From: Synergistetes bacterium JGI 0000079-D21
GTDB lineage: Bacteria; Synergistota; Synergistia; Synergistales; 79-D21
NCBI GenBank assembly: GCA_000402835.1
Contig: AQRZ01000055.1
Coordinates: 1 to 9,324 of the forward strand
Length of the DNA: 9,324 nt
Reading direction: 5' to 3'
Positions 1-8,510 of the stretch are shown here, one piece after another. The translations under genes were made by a program, and so were the position numbers. The notes under the pieces were generated by a model, which searched no databases, was not told where the DNA came from, and saw only the letters and a list, made by a program, of their open reading frames with translations. Positions within the stretch are counted from its first letter, which is position 1, and each line of letters begins with the position of its first letter.

Positions 1-290
1 TTCGTGTCTATGATTCCCTGATGTTCTGCGGCTACCGCCATCTCAAGCATCTCAAGGTCGACCACGGCAACAAGGTCTATGCCAGCGGCAAGGTCTACAT
101 CAACGGGCTTGAAGGGTTCTGGAGCTTTTCCAAGGAACGTCTGATCAAGCATCATGGTGTTTCCAGGACCTGGTTTCCGTTTTATCTCAAGGAACTGGAA
201 TTCCGATACAACAATCGAAGGACGGATATCTTCCCTGTTCTCGGTCAGTATGTCTGTGACTTTGTACCCTTTGTGCCAAATAGGGACTAA
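1..290 (+). CDS. IS1595-family (ISXO2-like) transposase, C-terminal part
   Basis: C-terminal end of a DDE-type transposase that would catalyse excision and insertion of its own IS element. The frame is open from the window edge (codons from position 3, before the first Met at 21), so the N-terminal part lies outside the window. Counting from that Met, residues about 28-41 read NGLEGFWSFSKERL, the conserved block near the catalytic glutamate of ISXO2-like transposases. Residues about 56-66 (YLKELEFRYNN) followed by RRTD form the usual C-terminal motif. The stop codon is TAA at 288-290. Family assignment rests on these motifs and is fairly secure; whether the element is intact to the left cannot be seen. 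It converges on the helicase gene with less than 100 bp between them. Confidence 0.85.
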   Translation, partial: RVYDSLMFCGYRHLKHLKVDHGNKVYASGKVYINGLEGFWSFSKERLIKHHGVSRTWFPFYLKELEFRYNNRRTDIFPVLGQYVCDFVPFVPNRD

Positions 291-295
291 TCACC
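1..295 (+). mobile_element. 3' end of an IS1595-family insertion sequence
   Basis: Contains the transposase tail. The sequence just after and overlapping the stop codon, read inward from position 295, begins GGTGATTAGTCCCTATTTGG. Its position suits a terminal inverted repeat, so the element probably ends near 295. The matching left end and the 8-bp target duplication typical of the family would lie outside the window, so the boundary is inferred. Confidence 0.5.
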
Positions 296-313
296 AAGAA
301 GAATTCAGAGGGA

Positions 314-338
314 AAGCGTTTTCAAGACGAGAACGCTT
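314..338 (-). terminator. weak hairpin downstream of the helicase gene
   Basis: Imperfect inverted repeat AAGCGTTTTC / GAGAACGCTT around a 5-nt loop, in the convergent gap between the helicase stop and the IS1595 end. Read on the minus strand it has one C-A mismatch and is followed by TTTCCC rather than a long U run. It is at best a weak intrinsic terminator for the operon and could be chance. Confidence 0.25.
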
Positions 339-386
339 CTCGGGTGCTTGTGCCTTTCTAACCCTCGAGAAAAACGATCTTTTCGC

Positions 387-3300
387 TCAGTCTTCTCGAA
401 GCAAGCCGGCAAGATAGGACTTCGCGAGTCCCCTCTGGAGGAAACGGTGGGCGAACTGGTTCCGGTAACTCCGGAGGCAGCCGTAGCAGCTTATGGCGGG
501 GTCGCACCCGCACCTTCCGTCAACTCTAAGGAAGGCCCTCTCCAGTGTTTCCCTGAAGACCTCGGGTTTCTCCAGGCTGCTGACGATTCCCGCTCCGCCG
601 GGAACGGCATCGTAAAGGATGATTGGAGGAATTTTACGGCTTTCCGGCAATACCTCCCCGACGGTGGTGCTCAGGTCGGTTGAGGGGATTCCTATGGCCT
701 CGGCAGCCCCTTCCGAAAGGGCATACGCCAACGAGAATGCGAGAGAAAGCAAATCCACCCCTTCTTCTGCCTCGGGAACGAAGTGAACCTCCAGCACATC
801 CGTGATGAATTCGTGCCCCAGGGAATACCTGGCCAGGGACCCGGTACATTTCTTCCCCATGTAGGTTTCGTGCGACGGGATTTTTTCCTCTTTTTTCTTC
901 TTCGGCGGAACGATAGCCCCGAACCCGCATTTTTCGCAGATGAGGAACTCGCTTTCCCTCCTGCCTTCGCAAATAACGCTCATCAAACCGGGCTGGGCGG
1001 GGCGGAGGCGCAAAATCGGGGCGTTTTCGTCAAACAACAAGACATCGGGGCGTTTCGGATTGTCCGGCAGGGGACCCGCGAAGTAGGGCCGCATCGAAAA
1101 GAGCCTGGTCGGCTTGAATCGCGGTTCCTTCGCCTGTTCCTCGTGGGATACGACAAATCCGAAGGAAGGGATGATGTAGGTCCTTCTTTCTGCCCTGTCT
1201 CCGCACTCCAGTGCAGGTTCCGGCTGCCCCTCTTTCCACTGGACGTAGCAATTGTGCACTTTGCACCGCTTATAGTGCCGCCGTTCCCATTCCTTTCCCG
1301 CCACCCTCTTGAGGCTGTGCGACTTCCATTCCTTCTTGTTCGCGATGACGGAACTCGTCGGGGCAAACTCCCCGATTGCCAGGGAAAGGTCTCGCTGGAG
1401 CTGGATTTGCTGGCCTTCGAACGTCTTGGACCAACGGGTGTCCAGTTCCACAACGTCCACAGGAAATCCGTATTTGGGGATGACGGCCTGGCGGGAAAGG
1501 AACGAGAGGCAGTCGTCCCCAAGCAGGGTCCTCTCCATGCTTTTCGCCCAGTTCGCAGCCTTGAGCTCGTCCCTGGCTTTGGCTTCATCCTTGAAAGCCT
1601 GGATATCTGCGATATCCGACGCGAATGAGTGTTGGGCTTCCGCCATTCGGCTCTTTTCTCCGCAGATGACCTCGACCCAGGCATTCGTAGTCCCGACGCC
1701 CAGCTTTCCGGAGGTTTCCATAGGAAGGATGGCCTTCAGGCTTTCGCCGAGCCGACCGACATGCTTCCTTACATGCAAGCGAACCTCGTTCAGGACGGTC
1801 GGCCTTGTCGGATCAGGCCCGAACATCTCCTCCAGCTTGCCGAACCGCCCCCCGTGATACCTGAAAAAATCCGAAAGGATGACACCGGCCACATGCCGAA
1901 GAAGAATCTTGTCATTCACGATGCGAACGGCGGGTACCCGGATGGAGCCCCGAATGATTCCGAGAGGGTCGGCAAAATGGTACAGGTCGTGGGGTGAGCG
2001 GCGGCAGAACGTGATGGCGAGTCCAGGGAATCCTCGCCTCCTTCCTGCGCGTCCCACTCGTTGTGCGTAGTTGAAGGACTCCGGCGGGACGTTCCTCAGG
2101 AAAACGTTGTCCAGGTCACCCAGGTCCACCCCTAGCTCGAATGTCGTCGAGCAGCTCAATACATGGATCAGACCTCTCTTGAAGTCTTTCTGGTATTCCC
2201 TTGCCTTGTCATGGCTCAGCTGGGCCGTGTGTTCCTCGACTCGCATCTTTCCGGGGAGGGGTTCTTCGTAAAGCCTTCGGTAGTGATTCTCTCCCAGACT
2301 GAGGCTATCGATGGGTATGACCGTCCCAACACAGCCGGGCCTTTCACAGATCCCGAACAACGGGCGGTATTGCACCTGTCCGCAAAGTTCGCAGCGATAG
2401 ACGGTTCCGAAGCGCTCCCCGATGGCCCTGAACCAGCGGATATTGACTCGTGCTCCGCCCTCGATGGGGACGAAAATCCTTTCCGAATCCCGGGTCGCCA
2501 TTTTGTTGTCCCAGTCGGCGACCGCACCCCAGGCAAGGGCAAGGAACTCTCCCGCCAGCGCCTCGGAATGTTCAGGTTCGATCCCGCGGGCTTCCAGGAC
2601 GTTTTTAAGGACCTTCCGCCTCATTCCGGAGCCGCACCAGCTGACCGTAATTTTTGTCCCATTGGGTTTTCCGTAGACGAGATATTTCTGCCCGATGCCA
2701 AACCCGATGTTTTGCCAGGAGACGGCGTTTCCGGTCGCACCGGTAAACTCCACTGTACCCTGGCGCCTTGAGGTGTCCAGGAGGAACTCGATCAGCTCGA
2801 GTGCTTCCTCCCTCGAAAAGTTAAAGGGGGGGGCCAGCATTTCAGGGGGGATTTCGAACGTCTTGTGCAGGCCGATTTTCCAGTGAACGAGCCCGACTCC
2901 TTCAGGGGAAATACGCCGGCTTGTGGTAAAGAATTCCTCCAGGACCCAGGTCCAGCACTCCCTGAACATTTCCTGCTGAGTGGCCGTGAGAGTAAACAGC
3001 CCTTCCCTCCCGGCCAGGTCCACGAGACTGTACACGAGGTCCTCCGCTGAAACACCGTCGGGGTTTCTCAACCTGAGGGATTCCAGAGCCTCGGAGACCA
3101 AGTGCCCGCGGAGAAAGGACTTGTAGGAGTTTTCAAGGTACCAAGCGAAATAGGCAGCCTCCTGCCGGCCATCCGCGAAGGCCAGGATCTTCCTCCTTTC
3201 GGGAGGAAGGTTCGCGTGTAGGGCCGTGGAAACAACGGCGTGTGGAGCGTCGCTTCCCGAAATAACGTCCCGTATGGGAGCGTTGGGGGATTTTGCCCCG

Positions 3301-5129
3301 CACGCGCGGCAGACATAGAGCCGTTCCTTCACCTTCGACTCGTCATCGGAGCTCGTTTCACGCTTTACCCTCAACATCATCGAAAAATCGTGGCCGCATG
3401 CGGGAGGAGCCCACTCACCGTATGCTCCGCAGACAGGGCAAAGAAAGGATTCTCCTTCCTCTTCTTCCAGTCCGTTCCCGTTGTCGGTGGGGGCTTCCTC
3501 TTCGTCACCCGCTTCGGGTTCGTTCTTTTCCAGGGGCCGGAAGTAATCGACACCGAAATCGATGTCCCCCGGATCCCTGATGGCCTCCACCAGCCTGAAA
3601 AGGTTTCCCTGCTTCTCCAGGCGCCCGACGAAATAGTGCTGCCCGCATTCCTTGCAGACCGCAGTCTCGAAGACAGCGCCATCGCCCGAACCCGACAGTC
3701 GTTCGACAAAAACCCGCTTCTCGGGGACATAGGAGACAAAGGCTCCTTCCAGGGCCCTCAAAAAGAAATGGTATCGAGGCGAGCCGAAGGGTTCCCCGTT
3801 TTCCGGGTTCCGCGCCCAGGAAAGGCATTCAATGAGGGCAGTCAGCGCATCGTGGCGAAGGGCTTCAGGTGCCTCAGGGAAAATGAGTTCCGCAAGTGTT
3901 TCGACCGGCATGGGATTCCCGTTGACCGCATTCCTTAAACGGGTCGCGTGACTTTCATGGGCAAGCAGGTTCCCCATGACCAGTTCCTTCGATTCTCCAT
4001 CAGGAAAACCAAGGAAATCGGCTCCGGAGAAGATGGAATCCAGCTGGTGATTGAGAGCCTGGGGTTCGTCGAGGTTCGAGGCCAGTTCGCGCAAGGTTTC
4101 CGCGGGAAGCATGATACTCTCCTCTCCCGTGATGTCTTCCACATCGCCGGAAATGACGTCTTCCGCCTCGAAAGGCTCTGCGAAAATTGTCGAAGCGAAT
4201 TCCGCCACTGCGGGGAACCCCTTCTTCCCGTCCGAGAGCGTGGCGCTGGTTCCGACACACCGGAAGGGCCCCGTTCTTCCCCCCTCCTGGATGCGCCTCT
4301 TCAGGCGCCTGATGAGCATGGACATTTCGATTCCGATGGACCCCCGGTACTGGTGAACCTCGTCAAGAACGATGAAGGTCCAGTTCCGGGCAGACTCTCC
4401 CTGGAAAAGAGGGCTATCGTAGGGTCTGAGGAGAAGATATTCGAGCATGGAGAAGTTCGTCAGGAGAATGTTGGGTGGAGCGTTCCTCATTTCTTCACGG
4501 AAAACTAGTTCTCCCGGCTTCCTTTCACGCATCTTCTCCTCGGCGGCGCGATACCGGTCTCCCAGGTTCTCGGGCGTTTCCCCGATGTATTGGCCGAAGG
4601 TGAAACTGAAACGAGATCCTTCTTTTTTCAGGGCAGCTGCAATTTCCCCTAGTCGATCTCTTTGGTCGTTTGCAAGGGCGTTCATCGGGTAGAGAATCAT
4701 GGCCCGAACACCCGGCCCCAGAGTTCCATGTTCGTGTTCCTTGTAAAGATGGAGAAGGATGGGAAGCAGAAAGGCTTCGGTTTTGCCACTTCCCGTTCCC
4801 GTCGAGACGATGACGTTCCTTCCCCGCGTTACCTTTTCCAGCGCCCGATCCTGGTGGAGATAGAGGTTGCGGTTTCCCTTTAGGGCCCTGACAAAAGCCT
4901 CTTCCGCAGGGTGTCCGAGCAGAGAGGCAAATACTTCCCCCGGTAACCGCCCCTTCCTGAACGGGGGGGAGACCTCAAGGTAGGGCCCCTTCGCCAGGCT
5001 GCTTCCGGCCAAGGCTTCCTTGAATGTCCTGTTCAGGTCCGGGTCCTTGAACCGGTAGGAGGTCAAGAGGTATTCCCGGTAGCGCTCTTCCACGGTTTTA
5101 CAAAGCTTAAGCGGGCTTGTCCGATCCAT
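387..5129 (-). CDS. large DEVH-box SF2 helicase with C-terminal DUF1998/MZB zinc domain
   Basis: Predicted ATP-dependent nucleic-acid translocase or helicase of 1580 residues. Visible motifs: Walker A TGTGSGKT (110-117), motif Ia YPMNALANDQ, motif II DEVH (256-259), motif III GTSATL (293-298), motif IV region FADGRQEA (650-657), motif V STTFELGVD (994-1002) and motif VI QRVGRAGRRRG (1023-1033). CxxC pairs at 492/495, 564/567, 607/610, 913/916 and 1398/1401, plus Cx4C at 928/933, suggest inserted zinc ribbons. An acidic stretch lies at about 533-561. The C-terminus has PGGAG then CxCx5CxxC (1540-1551), the MrfA-type zinc-binding DUF1998 signature. I chose ATG at 5129, with GGAGG 9 nt upstream, over an in-frame TTG at 5162. 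All motor motifs look intact, so the gene is probably active. The architecture is closest to Druantia DruE, more distantly DISARM DrmA; MrfA is much shorter. The defence role is inferred from family and context. Confidence 0.93.
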   Translation of the reverse strand: MDRTSPLKLCKTVEERYREYLLTSYRFKDPDLNRTFKEALAGSSLAKGPYLEVSPPFRKGRLPGEVFASLLGHPAEEAFVRALKGNRNLYLHQDRALEKVTRGRNVIVSTGTGSGKTEAFLLPILLHLYKEHEHGTLGPGVRAMILYPMNALANDQRDRLGEIAAALKKEGSRFSFTFGQYIGETPENLGDRYRAAEEKMRERKPGELVFREEMRNAPPNILLTNFSMLEYLLLRPYDSPLFQGESARNWTFIVLDEVHQYRGSIGIEMSMLIRRLKRRIQEGGRTGPFRCVGTSATLSDGKKGFPAVAEFASTIFAEPFEAEDVISGDVEDITGEESIMLPAETLRELASNLDEPQALNHQLDSIFSGADFLGFPDGESKELVMGNLLAHESHATRLRNAVNGNPMPVETLAELIFPEAPEALRHDALTALIECLSWARNPENGEPFGSPRYHFFLRALEGAFVSYVPEKRVFVERLSGSGDGAVFETAVCKECGQHYFVGRLEKQGNLFRLVEAIRDPGDIDFGVDYFRPLEKNEPEAGDEEEAPTDNGNGLEEEEGESFLCPVCGAYGEWAPPACGHDFSMMLRVKRETSSDDESKVKERLYVCRACGAKSPNAPIRDVISGSDAPHAVVSTALHANLPPERRKILAFADGRQEAAYFAWYLENSYKSFLRGHLVSEALESLRLRNPDGVSAEDLVYSLVDLAGREGLFTLTATQQEMFRECWTWVLEEFFTTSRRISPEGVGLVHWKIGLHKTFEIPPEMLAPPFNFSREEALELIEFLLDTSRRQGTVEFTGATGNAVSWQNIGFGIGQKYLVYGKPNGTKITVSWCGSGMRRKVLKNVLEARGIEPEHSEALAGEFLALAWGAVADWDNKMATRDSERIFVPIEGGARVNIRWFRAIGERFGTVYRCELCGQVQYRPLFGICERPGCVGTVIPIDSLSLGENHYRRLYEEPLPGKMRVEEHTAQLSHDKAREYQKDFKRGLIHVLSCSTTFELGVDLGDLDNVFLRNVPPESFNYAQRVGRAGRRRGFPGLAITFCRRSPHDLYHFADPLGIIRGSIRVPAVRIVNDKILLRHVAGVILSDFFRYHGGRFGKLEEMFGPDPTRPTVLNEVRLHVRKHVGRLGESLKAILPMETSGKLGVGTTNAWVEVICGEKSRMAEAQHSFASDIADIQAFKDEAKARDELKAANWAKSMERTLLGDDCLSFLSRQAVIPKYGFPVDVVELDTRWSKTFEGQQIQLQRDLSLAIGEFAPTSSVIANKKEWKSHSLKRVAGKEWERRHYKRCKVHNCYVQWKEGQPEPALECGDRAERRTYIIPSFGFVVSHEEQAKEPRFKPTRLFSMRPYFAGPLPDNPKRPDVLLFDENAPILRLRPAQPGLMSVICEGRRESEFLICEKCGFGAIVPPKKKKEEKIPSHETYMGKKCTGSLARYSLGHEFITDVLEVHFVPEAEEGVDLLSLAFSLAYALSEGAAEAIGIPSTDLSTTVGEVLPESRKIPPIILYDAVPGGAGIVSSLEKPEVFRETLERAFLRVDGRCGCDPAISCYGCLRSYRNQFAHRFLQRGLAKSYLAGLLRED

Positions 5130-8100
5130 GTTCAGTCGCCTCCATAACACAAAGCCGGTCAAAATGCTCCTTCAACGCGTGTTCGAGCATCTCCTCTCTC
5201 TTAATGAAATCTGCGCCGCAGATCTCGCAGCGCCAGGTTTCGCATAGGGTGGAAAGAAGGTTATCCCGGATTTCCTCGATACTCGTGACGGGCCGAAATG
5301 AAGGTTGTTTCCCACGATGCTCTCTTTCGAAGTGGTTTAAAATACCGCTCGTAGGGTTCTCTAGGGCATCCTCGTAAGAAACCTTCAGGTAAAAAGGGCA
5401 TCCGGGAAAAAGACATTTGTAGATTTTCGCTGGCAGAGACCGATCTGCTTCTGCTATTTCGTCGTAAGTTAACTCGCGAAAGAACTTGTTACAAATATCG
5501 TCCTCGTGTTTTTCCTTGAGGTGCGTTTTCATTTCACCTTTAGTGAGTTTTTCCTCGCAGAAAGCACACTTTTTCCGGTTCAGGTAGTCAGCCAAATGGA
5601 TCTTTTTCGATTCGCCTCTATACTCAAATGAAAGGAATAAGGGGGTTCTGATTTCGGAGAATTTCGCCGGATTTAGAGCAATGACTGCGCCGAGTTCATC
5701 CATTCCTATACTCCAAAATCCTTCTCCCTTGTGCAGTCGATGCTGGTCGAACCCCTTTACGAAGAAACAAGCTTTGAGATTCGAAACAGTCTCGGGACAT
5801 CTGACAAACAGCTTCCATCCGCGACCGGGGCGGATCGTTTCCGGTCCTACATCAAGAACCTGCTTCCCGAGTATCAAATCTGACAAATCTCTCCCGATAC
5901 CCCACCAGAAGGACGGGAAATGTGTCTGAAAACGCATTTCATCAGGGTTCCCAGGCCGGATTTTCCAGTTCAAGGTTTCACATTCGGGAACAACGGAAAG
6001 AAGGATAGTCGTTTCCTCCATTTTGGATTCAATTTCAATAAAAGAATCCAAGTCTGTTTTTCCTAATACTGGCGCACACCCTAAAGAGTGCGATAGTTCG
6101 ATCCTAATCTCCCGGCTCGATTCTGAGACACCAATTGGGTCGTATCCCTCAACGTCTATTCCCTTGAAACCCTTGTGAAAAGCGAAGGGATGGCTTTCCA
6201 GAAGCTCATCGTGCCTGTCGTATAGGAGGACGGTAAAATGCCCCCCCTGGCTTTCCAACCCCTCAGGGATCGTGATTGGTCTTGATTTGCCCATGCCGGG
6301 GTAAAAATACTGCTTTTCGCGCCTTTCACCTTCAATATCACTTCGAATGACGATTTTCTCCACATTGTTCCAGCATGCATCCTGCACAGCAACGATGGCC
6401 GGGGGGTTCAGAAAGAAAACCGGCTCCCCGTTTGGACCTGACAGGTATGGCGATGTGCTTCCCTCAAAGTGGAACTCCTGCCAGGAACTCATGACCTTCA
6501 GGATGGAGCCATCCGGCCTGCGGAAAGCAATACCGTTTCGCGGGCTGGTTTGAAAGAAGTGCACCCTTGCCCCGTCAATCGAGCAAGGTTCCGGACTTTC
6601 GAAGGGGCGCCCGGATATCCGTTCTTCACGAGTGTAATCCCACGGGACGATACAGATATAGTCCCCAGCCGAATGCTCGCTCACCATTTTTGAAAGGGTA
6701 CCACCGCGCAAAATTTTAAAAAGAAGAAATCCCTCTTGCCCGAATTCTCTCTCGATCTTTTCCTGGAACCCCTGCCTGGTCCATTCGCACCTTAGAATTC
6801 CTTTCAAGCAGGTAATCGGCAACTCTCCAAACGTTTCCCCCCAGAAAACCTTTTCGTTGTTTTGAAACAAGGTCGGCGAATAACGCAGCACCCGCTTCGG
6901 TATCCTGCCAACGACCTCCCAAAGGGCTCCCCTTTTTAGGCAAAGGATATCTATGCACTCCCGTTTTCCGGCCGGACCAGCCTCCCGGGTATAACCCAGC
7001 CTCTGTCCTCCACGCCGGACGGGTTCGATACGGCGAGTTCCTTCCTCCAGCTCTCCCTCGGATTCGGGTTCAGGCTCTCCTTCATCAGCCACTTCCCGAG
7101 TTTTTTCTTCGTTCTCTGCGATTTCCACGGTTTCTTCAGCTTCCGCTTTTTGCGATACCAAAGCCCCTTCCCCTGTCCCCTCTCCTACCGATTTTGTTTC
7201 CGTTTCCGAAGCATCATCAGGAATTTGCTCCTCGTCCCGTTTTAACTCGAGTACGGAAACCGTCGGAAGCTTTGCTTCCTCGAAGGTAACAAGGGGAACC
7301 ACGGGGGGAGTTTTTCTCAGTGCGCCGATCAATGAGACAAGGGAGCGCAAACGCTGCCTCGTAGTAAGAACTTTCATCAGGACTTTTTCTAAATCCTTCC
7401 TCTCCGCATGGTTTTCCAAAAGAGAGGAAATCTTTTCGGAAAAGTCTTCGAAGGCGTTTTTCAGGGCTTCGACTCGATGATGGATGTTCGATTCATGAGC
7501 GGCAAGGTCATTTTTCATTTCTTCAACTCTCGGCAATAGAGCCACGTCGATGTACGTCCCAACGATACCGGGGATATCAGCCTCCATTTTTCCTATTGCG
7601 TGTATTGCCGCCTGGATTTCGGATTCGATTTCGGCCGTTTTCCTTTTCTGATCCAAACTCTCCTGGACAGATGAATCCACATGATCCCGAATCCTTTCCT
7701 CGAGCTCGGTAAAACGGAGTGAATTTCGGGACAAGGCCTCTGAAAGGTTGCTCCTGGATTCGGATATGATCTCGCGCATGTTTAGCTCCAGGGCTTCCTG
7801 CGAATCGCGATACTCCTTTACTTTTTCTTCGGTGGCCTGAAGTCTTGCTTCGAGCATCATTAGTTTGCTCATTGCCTGTGCAAAATCAACTGAAAGAGAC
7901 TTTATCGCATCCTTTCCGGCTTGGATTTTCCTTTCAATTCCGAAAATCTCTTCCTTCTGTTCCAACACGGATTTGTGAAGATTCTCAATGGCAACTCGAA
8001 TCGATTCCAGAGAGTTTCCATTAAGTCTGGATTCCTGCTTCATTTCACTTCTCAGGGCTTCAATTTTCTCACCGAATTGCAGTTTGCCCCTCCAAATTTC

Positions 8101-8469
8101 TGCTGAGATCTCCGCAAGAACATCTCGGAATTGCTGAAGGATGTCGCTAATCTTTTCCTGTTGTTCCAGAAGAGGGGACAACTGTTGTTCAAGTGCGGAT
8201 ATTCTTTCTTGTATCTCGTTCATCTGTTTCTGTTGGCAGGATCTGATAGATTCTATAATTTGTCGCTCTTCTTCTATGCGCCTGGTTTTTTCTTCATGGA
8301 TCTCTTTTCTTAAATCTTCAACAAGCTGGAAAAATTTATCAGAAACCTTCTGTATTCTCGAAGCGCTCTCGATCGCGTTCTTACCAGCCTGTTTTCGGAT
8401 GAAGAATATGGAAAGACCGGATAGAGTAACCAGGGTAAAACCAAAAAGGACAAAAACCGAATTCCACAA
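5107..8469 (-). CDS. membrane-anchored coiled-coil protein with three C-terminal C2H2 zinc fingers
   Basis: 1120 residues; family not recognised. Order of parts: one hydrophobic helix at about 4-24 followed by basic IRKQAGK, so a likely inner-membrane anchor with the bulk in the cytoplasm; charged heptad-rich coiled coil at about 30-385; acidic, Glu-rich linker at about 412-478; globular, partly beta-like region at about 500-960 with no motif I can name; then three zinc fingers, C968-C971-H983-H988, C1019-C1024-H1046-H1051 and C1081-C1084-H1097-H1102, each ending HX4H. No catalytic motif is visible. Start is TTG at 8469, preceded by AGAGGTGAT; an in-frame TGA at 8476-8478 rules out extension. 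It overlaps the helicase gene by 23 bp, so the two products probably act together. By position it could correspond to DruH of two-gene (type III) Druantia, but I cannot confirm homology. A role as membrane-tethered DNA or RNA sensor is inference. Confidence 0.92.
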   Translation of the reverse strand: MWNSVFVLFGFTLVTLSGLSIFFIRKQAGKNAIESASRIQKVSDKFFQLVEDLRKEIHEEKTRRIEEERQIIESIRSCQQKQMNEIQERISALEQQLSPLLEQQEKISDILQQFRDVLAEISAEIWRGKLQFGEKIEALRSEMKQESRLNGNSLESIRVAIENLHKSVLEQKEEIFGIERKIQAGKDAIKSLSVDFAQAMSKLMMLEARLQATEEKVKEYRDSQEALELNMREIISESRSNLSEALSRNSLRFTELEERIRDHVDSSVQESLDQKRKTAEIESEIQAAIHAIGKMEADIPGIVGTYIDVALLPRVEEMKNDLAAHESNIHHRVEALKNAFEDFSEKISSLLENHAERKDLEKVLMKVLTTRQRLRSLVSLIGALRKTPPVVPLVTFEEAKLPTVSVLELKRDEEQIPDDASETETKSVGEGTGEGALVSQKAEAEETVEIAENEEKTREVADEGEPEPESEGELEEGTRRIEPVRRGGQRLGYTREAGPAGKRECIDILCLKRGALWEVVGRIPKRVLRYSPTLFQNNEKVFWGETFGELPITCLKGILRCEWTRQGFQEKIEREFGQEGFLLFKILRGGTLSKMVSEHSAGDYICIVPWDYTREERISGRPFESPEPCSIDGARVHFFQTSPRNGIAFRRPDGSILKVMSSWQEFHFEGSTSPYLSGPNGEPVFFLNPPAIVAVQDACWNNVEKIVIRSDIEGERREKQYFYPGMGKSRPITIPEGLESQGGHFTVLLYDRHDELLESHPFAFHKGFKGIDVEGYDPIGVSESSREIRIELSHSLGCAPVLGKTDLDSFIEIESKMEETTILLSVVPECETLNWKIRPGNPDEMRFQTHFPSFWWGIGRDLSDLILGKQVLDVGPETIRPGRGWKLFVRCPETVSNLKACFFVKGFDQHRLHKGEGFWSIGMDELGAVIALNPAKFSEIRTPLFLSFEYRGESKKIHLADYLNRKKCAFCEEKLTKGEMKTHLKEKHEDDICNKFFRELTYDEIAEADRSLPAKIYKCLFPGCPFYLKVSYEDALENPTSGILNHFEREHRGKQPSFRPVTSIEEIRDNLLSTLCETWRCEICGADFIKREEMLEHALKEHFDRLCVMEATEHGSDKPA
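5139..5143 (-). promoter_or_regulatory. ribosome binding site of the helicase gene, inside the upstream gene
   Basis: GGAGG on the minus strand, 9 nt before the ATG at 5129. It decides the start against the in-frame TTG at 5162. It lies within the last codons of the upstream coding sequence, so ribosomes finishing that gene uncover or feed this site (translational coupling, inferred). Confidence 0.8.
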
Positions 8470-8474
8470 GCGGC

Positions 8475-8483
8475 ATCACCTCT
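8475..8483 (-). promoter_or_regulatory. ribosome binding site supporting a TTG start
   Basis: AGAGGTGAT on the minus strand, with its AGAGG core 9 nt before the TTG at 8469. An in-frame TGA overlaps this site, and the next upstream ATG and the overlapping GTG are out of frame. TTG is therefore the only start that keeps the complete membrane helix. Confidence 0.75.
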
Positions 8484-8510
8484 AAAACAACAAGTTAGGG
8501 GTGTTCTTCT

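Noticed and set aside
783..1628. Long plus-strand open frame of 281 codons inside the helicase gene
   Set aside because: It is antisense to conserved helicase and DUF1998-region sequence, and its translation shows no domain. Other plus-strand frames across 2163-4883 are rejected for the same reason.
387..5129. Classification as DISARM DrmA
   Set aside because: In DISARM the DUF1998 domain is a separate protein (DrmB), and methyltransferase or phospholipase-D partners are expected. Here the domain is fused to the helicase and no such genes are in the window.
5107..8469. Similarity to ZorA of Zorya (membrane protein with long coiled-coil tail)
   Set aside because: Only one membrane helix is present rather than a MotA-like membrane domain, there is no ZorB-like OmpA/MotB gene, and the C-terminal zinc fingers do not fit.
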